Assembly (NCBI GenBank): GCA_945871755.1
Contig: CAMBWV010000111.1
Location: forward strand, 1 to 5,072
Source of the DNA: an uncultured Bacteroidales bacterium
GTDB taxonomy: Bacteria > Bacteroidota > Bacteroidia > Bacteroidales > Bacteroidaceae
DNA: 5,072 nt
Direction of reading: 5' to 3'
Each line of letters starts with the position of its first letter. Position 1 is the first letter of the stretch. The position numbers and the translations under genes were made by a program. A model generated the notes under the pieces. It was not told the DNA's origin, did no database searches, and saw only the letters and a list, made by a program, of their open reading frames with translations. This document shows, piece by piece, positions 1-5,072 of this stretch.

Positions 1-2
1 TG

Positions 3-26
3 AGCCCCTTGTGCAGGGGCTTTCTT
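3..26 (+). terminator. Intrinsic terminator of the upstream gene
   Basis: A perfect 7-bp inverted repeat (AGCCCCT at 3-9, AGGGGCT at 15-21) with a 5-nt loop is followed by TTCTT. This is the form of a rho-independent terminator on the + strand. The gene it would end lies left of the window. It separates that gene from the ABC-F/grpE/dnaJ unit, which supports a new promoter downstream. The T-run is short and broken by one C, so efficiency is uncertain. Confidence 0.7.
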
Positions 27-45
27 AATAGTTTCGGCCTCATTA

Positions 46-76
46 TTAGCGGTTACCGAGATTTTTCTTATTTTTG
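46..76 (+). promoter_or_regulatory. Candidate Bacteroidetes-type promoter for the ABC-F-grpE-dnaJ unit
   Basis: TATTTTTG at 69-76 fits the Bacteroidetes -7 consensus TAnnTTTG at every fixed position. Nineteen bases upstream, TTAG at 46-49 is a 3-of-4 match to the -33 element TTTG. Transcription would begin around 82-85, giving a leader of roughly 85 nt before the ABC-F start. The position, just after a terminator and before the first gene of the cluster, fits. The -33 match is weak and T-rich DNA gives chance matches, so this remains a candidate. Confidence 0.45.
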
Positions 77-89
77 CATCTCGAATCTG

Positions 90-104
90 TGGGCTAGCAG
101 CCCA
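90..104 (+). other. Small hairpin in the ABC-F leader
   Basis: TGGGCT (90-95) and AGCCCA (99-104) form a perfect 6-bp, mostly G/C stem with a 3-nt loop. No T-run follows, so it is not a terminator as it stands. If the promoter at 46-76 is right, the hairpin lies within about 10 nt of the 5' end of the transcript, where it could protect the mRNA. A chance palindrome is also possible. Confidence 0.35.
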
Positions 105-113
105 GTTAATGAA

Positions 114-1785
<1,672 letters not shown>

Positions 1786-1848
1786 AATATGCGCTTTCTT
1801 GGCACGCTATTTGCTCCCCGTTCCAGCAAAAACAATAATAATAAAGAA

Positions 1849-2427
1849 ATGGAAGAAAAAGAATTGAATACCCCTAACACCGAAACTACTAACGAAAACC
1901 TACAGCAGGAAGAGGTGCAGACTGAGAACACCGAAAACACAGAAACTGCTGCTGAGGAGACTCACGAACCTACGATTGAAGAACAGCTGGAAGCCGCTCA
2001 GGCCGAAATCGCTGCGCTCAACGACAAGGTGCTGCGCCAGATGGCCGAGTTTGACAACTACCGCAAGCGCACACTCAAAGAGAAGGCCGAACTCATCCTT
2101 AACGGCGGCGAAAAGACCATCACGGCCCTGCTGCCCGTTATGGACGACCTCGACCGCGCCCTTGAGAATATGGACAAGACGGACGATGTCGCCACACTGA
2201 AGGAAGGCGTTGAACTGATTATCCAGAAACTCGTCACAACGCTTGGCGCACAGGGACTGAAGCGTATGGAAACCCAAGGTCAAGCCTTTGATACGGATTT
2301 CCACGAAGCCGTAGCCCTCGTGCCTGGCGACGAAAGCCAGAAGAACCAAATCATCGACTGCGTACAGCCTGGCTACCTGCTCAACGAGAAGGTGATTCGC
2401 CATGCCAAGGTTGTCGTAGGCCAATAA
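1849..2427 (+). CDS. grpE: GrpE, nucleotide exchange factor of DnaK
   Basis: GrpE releases ADP from the Hsp70 chaperone DnaK in the cytoplasm so that substrate can be released; it works as a dimer. From ATG 1849 the protein has 192 residues, close to the 197 of E. coli GrpE. Residues 1-42 are acidic and polar (Glu/Thr/Asn-rich, ENTENTE repeats) and probably disordered. Residues 43-85 form the long dimerising helix, including FDNYRKR 68-74. A second helical segment follows (about 90-135), then the C-terminal beta domain with GQAFDTDFHEAV 144-155 and GYLLNEKVIRHAKVVVG 175-191, the family signature. An in-frame ATG at 1789, only 3 nt after the ABC-F stop, would add 20 residues (MRFLGTLFAPRSSKNNNNKE) that do not resemble GrpE. 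I prefer 1849 because it is preceded by an A-rich stretch typical of Bacteroidetes starts. No CIRCE-type heat-shock repeat is seen upstream. Probably cotranscribed with the ABC-F gene and dnaJ. Confidence 0.95.
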   Translation: MEEKELNTPNTETTNENLQQEEVQTENTENTETAAEETHEPTIEEQLEAAQAEIAALNDKVLRQMAEFDNYRKRTLKEKAELILNGGEKTITALLPVMDDLDRALENMDKTDDVATLKEGVELIIQKLVTTLGAQGLKRMETQGQAFDTDFHEAVALVPGDESQKNQIIDCVQPGYLLNEKVIRHAKVVVGQ

Positions 2428-2467
2428 CTGGACGTACAGAAACTATAGAACCCTACCTATATAATAT

Positions 2468-3622
2468 ATGTCTGAAGAAAGAGATTACTATAAGATATTA
2501 GGCGTGGACAAGTCGGCCTCGGCAGACGAAATCAAGAAAGCCTATAAGAAGGTGGCCATCAAGTACCACCCCGACCGCAACCCTGGCGACAAGGAAGCTG
2601 AGAAGAAGTTCAAGCAAGCCGCTGAAGCCTATCAGGTGCTCAGCGACCCCGAGAAGCGCGCACGCTACGACCAATTCGGCGCAGCAGGCGTGGATGGCGC
2701 AGGCGGATTTGGCGGCGGCGGATTCGAGGGCATGGACCTTGGCGACATCTTCGCTCAGTTCGGCAATATCTTCGGCGACATGGGCTTCGGCGGATTTGGT
2801 GGCGGCGGTGGCCGTCGCGGTCCTGCCACGTTTAAGGGTGGCGACCTGCGCCTGAAGGTGAAACTCACGCTTCAGGAAATCGCCACGGGCGTCACCAAGA
2901 AGTTCAAGGTGCGCAAGAACATCACCTGTCCCGACTGCCACGGCACGGGCTGCGAATCTGGCCACCATCCTGAGACCTGTCCCCACTGCCACGGCACAGG
3001 TAGCGTAGTGCGTACGCAGCGCAGCATCTTCGGCATGATGCAAAGCCAAGCCCCCTGTCCCAACTGTAACGGAACGGGCAAGGTGATTCAGCACAAGTGC
3101 TCGAAGTGCCACGGCGAGGGTATCGTTCAGGGCGAGGAAATCGTTGAAATCAACATACCTGCTGGCGTGGCCGAAGGCATGGTGGTCAATGCTCCTGGCA
3201 AGGGCCACGCTGCCAAACTCCAAGGCATCCCCGGAGATATTCAGGTGCTCATCGAGGAAGCGGAAAGCCCCGATTTCATCCGCGACCAGAACGACCTCAT
3301 CTACAATCTCCTCCTCACCGTTTCGCAAGCCACGCTCGGCGACAAGGTGGAAGTGCCGACCATTGACGGTCACGTTCGCGTGAAGATTGAACCTGGCACA
3401 CAGCCTGGCACAGCCCTTCGTCTTCGCGGCAAGGGATTGCCTGCCGTGCAAGGCTATGGTTATGGCAGGGGCGACATTGTGGTAAACATCAGCGTTTATA
3501 TTCCCGAAACGCTCTCGAAGGACGAAAAGGCTGCCTTTGAGCGGATGAAGGAGAGCGACAATCTCCGACCTACGACCAGCATCAAGGAGAAAATCTTCCG
3601 TAGTTTCAAGAACTATTTCTAA
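2468..3622 (+). CDS. dnaJ: DnaJ, Hsp40 co-chaperone (type I J protein)
   Basis: DnaJ delivers unfolded protein to DnaK and stimulates its ATPase. All type I domains are present in 384 residues, the normal length. The J domain (about 5-70) has the essential HPD at 34-36. The Gly/Phe-rich linker (about 71-118) contains DIF at 93-95 within an FGG-repeat region. The zinc-binding domain (about 154-220) has four CxxCxGxG repeats with cysteine pairs 154/157, 171/174, 197/200 and 211/214, all intact. The two C-terminal substrate-binding domains (about 121-153 and 221-345) follow, then a tail ending [12 protein letters not shown]. It starts 40 nt after grpE; this gap is A/T-rich just before the ATG and has neither a Shine-Dalgarno sequence nor a terminator, so cotranscription with grpE is likely. 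The pairing with grpE supports a role in the DnaK cycle. Nothing is missing or broken. Confidence 0.98.
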   Translation: MSEERDYYKILGVDKSASADEIKKAYKKVAIKYHPDRNPGDKEAEKKFKQAAEAYQVLSDPEKRARYDQFGAAGVDGAGGFGGGGFEGMDLGDIFAQFGNIFGDMGFGGFGGGGGRRGPATFKGGDLRLKVKLTLQEIATGVTKKFKVRKNITCPDCHGTGCESGHHPETCPHCHGTGSVVRTQRSIFGMMQSQAPCPNCNGTGKVIQHKCSKCHGEGIVQGEEIVEINIPAGVAEGMVVNAPGKGHAAKLQGIPGDIQVLIEEAESPDFIRDQNDLIYNLLLTVSQATLGDKVEVPTIDGHVRVKIEPGTQPGTALRLRGKGLPAVQGYGYGRGDIVVNISVYIPETLSKDEKAAFERMKESDNLRPTTSIKEKIFRSFKNYF

Positions 3623-3678
3623 GGAGAAGGTTTGTTTCAATACCGCCTGCAGCTTGATTGTCAAAGTAGCGTAATTTA

Positions 3679-3693
3679 TATGCTTATTGCATA
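3679..3693 (+). other. Small A/T-rich hairpin after dnaJ
   Basis: TATGC (3679-3683) and GCATA (3689-3693) pair as a 5-bp stem with a TTATT loop, 57 nt after the dnaJ stop. It is weak and has no T-run, so it is not a terminator. It may be a spacer structure in the dnaJ 3' untranslated region or chance. The rest of 3623-3702 holds no gene I can support. Confidence 0.2.
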
Positions 3694-3702
3694 AACATAA
3701 CT

Positions 3703-3785
3703 AAGGCATTTGGTCTTGTATCTGTGCGAACGCAGCGCAACAACGCTCCACTGCACAGCCGCAGGACCAAATGCCTTTTTCGTTT
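3703..3785 (+). terminator. Long multi-tier hairpin with T-run after dnaJ
   Basis: The arms 3703-3715 (AAGGCATTTGGTC) and 3765-3777 (GACCAAATGCCTT) are a perfect 13-bp inverted repeat. The stem continues inward for 4 more pairs with two G-U wobbles (3716-3719 with 3761-3764). The apical part holds a second 6-bp stem, CTGTGC 3722-3727 with GCACAG 3753-3758, and a third 4-bp stem, AGCG 3734-3737 with CGCT 3744-3747. TTTTT (3776-3780) then CGTTT follows, so it should act as an intrinsic terminator for the ABC-F-grpE-dnaJ unit. At 75 nt it is far longer than an ordinary terminator such as the one at 3-26. The A-rich complement of a T-run is missing on the other side (CT precedes the left arm), so it is not obviously bidirectional. 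Confidence 0.75.
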
Positions 3786-3804
3786 GCCTATACCCCCTTA
3801 CGTT

Positions 3805-5072
3805 ATGACCTATTCAGAAACCGTACAATACTTATATAATAGTGCGCCCCTGTTTCAGCAAACGGGGGCGGCGGCCTATAAACCCGGGCTTCAGGTGACC
3901 GAAACGCTGGATGCGCACTTCGGCCATCCGCATCGCCGCTTCGCCACTATCCATGTGGCTGGCACCAACGGCAAAGGTTCGTGCGCACATACGCTGGCGG
4001 CTTGGCTCATGCTGGCTGGCTACAAGGTCGGCCTTTATACTTCGCCCCATTTGACTGACTTCAGAGAGCGCATCCGCGTGAACGGCGAGATGATGCCCAA
4101 AGAATTTGTCGTGGATTTCGTGGAGCAGGAGCGTGCCTTCTTTGAGCCGCTTCATCCCTCTTTCTTTGAACTAACTACTGCGCTGGCCTTCCATTATTTT
4201 GCGCAGGAGCAGGTGGACATTGCCGTCGTTGAAGTTGGCCTGGGCGGAAGGCTGGATTGCACGAACATCATCACACCTCTGCTCAGCGTGATTACGAATA
4301 TCAGCCTTGACCATACGCAGTTCCTTGGCGACACCTTGGCAGCCGTGGCCAGCGAGAAGGCGGGCATTATCAAGGCGGGCGTTCCCGTCATCATTGGCGA
4401 GGCCCTGCCCGAAACGCGCCCCGTCTTTACGGCACGGGCACAGGAGGTGGGCGCGCCAATAACGTTTGCGCAGGATGCGCCCGAGATTAACGCGAGCGAA
4501 ATTCTGGAGAATGGACTGCGACAATACGCCACGCGCCACTTTGGCACGTTCTCTGCCACATTGACAGGCGATTGCCAGATTCACAACACAAACACGCTGC
4601 TCCACGCAATGGACGAACTCATCCGCTTGTTGCCCGAACGCGCCGAGCATCTGCGCGCGGCAATTCCCGAAGCCTTTCTGCGCGTCAGCGAACTGACACA
4701 TCTGCGCGGCCGCTGGGAACAAGTGGGCGCGCATCCCACGATAATCTGCGATGCGGGCCACAATGCTGGCGGCTGGGCCTATCTCGGCGAACAACTTCAG
4801 CGCGCTGCGGCCCACCACCCCACCCTACACATCCTCTTCGGCATGGCCGAGGACAAGGATATTGACGCCGTGTTGCAGAAACTCCCACAAAAGGCGCGCT
4901 ACTATTTCACGCAGGCCAGCGTCAAGCGTGCCATGCCTGCCGAACGCCTGTCGGAGATGGCTGCACAGCATAGCCTGCACGGCGAAACCTACCCCACAGT
5001 CGGTGCTGCCAAGGCGGCAGCCCTGGCAGCGGCTGGCAGAGACGACATGATATTTGTGGGCGGCAGTTGCTT
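3805..5072 (+). CDS. folC: Folylpolyglutamate synthase / dihydrofolate synthase, 3' end cut by window edge
   Basis: ATP-dependent Mur-ligase-like enzyme that adds glutamate to folates; many bacterial FolC proteins also join glutamate to dihydropteroate. The frame is open from ATG 3805 to the window end: 422 full codons plus two bases. N-terminal ATPase domain: P-loop VAGTNGKGS 51-59, TSPHLTDFRERIRVNG 79-94, VEVGLGGRLDCTN 142-154 with the metal-site glutamate E143, SLDHTQFLGDT 167-177, and SEKAGIIK 183-190 whose K185 is at the position of the carbamylated lysine in this family. C-terminal domain: RGRWE 301-305, DAGHN 316-320, FGMAEDKD 345-352, and FVGGSC just before the edge, close to the usual C-terminus, so perhaps 10-25 residues are missing. 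Whether it has both activities cannot be read from the motifs. Unlike the three genes before it, it uses TTA, CTA and TCA codons, suggesting weaker codon selection. Its start is 27 nt after the hairpin ending at 3777. The ATG has no Shine-Dalgarno sequence. Confidence 0.95.
   Translation, partial: MTYSETVQYLYNSAPLFQQTGAAAYKPGLQVTETLDAHFGHPHRRFATIHVAGTNGKGSCAHTLAAWLMLAGYKVGLYTSPHLTDFRERIRVNGEMMPKEFVVDFVEQERAFFEPLHPSFFELTTALAFHYFAQEQVDIAVVEVGLGGRLDCTNIITPLLSVITNISLDHTQFLGDTLAAVASEKAGIIKAGVPVIIGEALPETRPVFTARAQEVGAPITFAQDAPEINASEILENGLRQYATRHFGTFSATLTGDCQIHNTNTLLHAMDELIRLLPERAEHLRAAIPEAFLRVSELTHLRGRWEQVGAHPTIICDAGHNAGGWAYLGEQLQRAAAHHPTLHILFGMAEDKDIDAVLQKLPQKARYYFTQASVKRAMPAERLSEMAAQHSLHGETYPTVGAAKAAALAAAGRDDMIFVGGSC

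Noticed and set aside
1798..1813. TATTTG at 1808-1813 as a possible separate grpE promoter.
   Set aside because: It lacks the two spacer bases of TAnnTTTG and has no convincing -33 element at the right distance. No CIRCE-like repeat is present either.
2498..3664. Minus-strand ORF (388 codons) across dnaJ, and a similar one across grpE (1900-2424).
   Set aside because: Same codon-register effect. The dnaJ one ends where dnaJ has a TTA codon (2498). The DnaJ and GrpE motifs on the + strand are complete and unambiguous.
3620..3694. Shine-Dalgarno-like AAGGAG at 3621-3626 followed by a 20-codon TTG-started frame ending at TAA 3692-3694.
   Set aside because: AAGGAG overlaps the dnaJ stop, other genes here do not use such sites, the start would be a rare TTG, and the peptide is not recognisable. 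Likely chance.
3832..4818. Two minus-strand ORFs (3832-4155 and 4171-4818) within folC.
   Set aside because: Both lie inside the clear FolC reading frame and are interrupted where folC uses TTA or CTA codons. Their translations show no family features.

Overview
The window looks like chromosomal DNA from a member of the Bacteroidales, most likely Prevotellaceae. Three things suggest this. No gene start has a usable Shine-Dalgarno sequence, and the leaders are A/T-rich instead. The best promoter candidate matches the Bacteroidetes -33/-7 pattern (TTTG...TAnnTTTG). The protein sequences, especially the ABC-F ATPase and the DnaJ C-terminus, read like Bacteroidetes versions of their families. The family-level placement is inference; no search was possible.

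Layout, all on the + strand: (1) 3-26, an intrinsic terminator for a gene lying to the left of the window. (2) 46-168, a promoter candidate and leader with a small hairpin and a possible 10-codon leader ORF. (3) 169-1785, an ABC-F (YbiT-like) ribosome-associated ATPase whose second nucleotide site is degenerate. (4) 1849-2427, grpE. (5) 2468-3622, dnaJ. (6) 3623-3804, an intergenic stretch dominated by a 75-nt multi-tier hairpin followed by a T-run. (7) 3805-5072, folC, cut by the right edge of the window about where its last strand should be.

The ABC-F gene, grpE and dnaJ are close together in one direction with no terminator between them, so they probably form one operon: a translation factor with two co-chaperones of DnaK (dnaK itself is not in the window). 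GrpE is the nucleotide exchange factor and DnaJ the J-domain activator, so they act on the same Hsp70 cycle. FolC belongs to folate metabolism and is separated by the hairpin/terminator, although its start lies so close to that hairpin that its own promoter is hard to place.

This is mostly a housekeeping region. I found no mobile element, CRISPR array, tRNA or rRNA, and no evidence of a new multi-gene system. The points most worth a second look are the asymmetric ABC-F active sites, the hairpin before folC, and the leader of the ABC-F gene.
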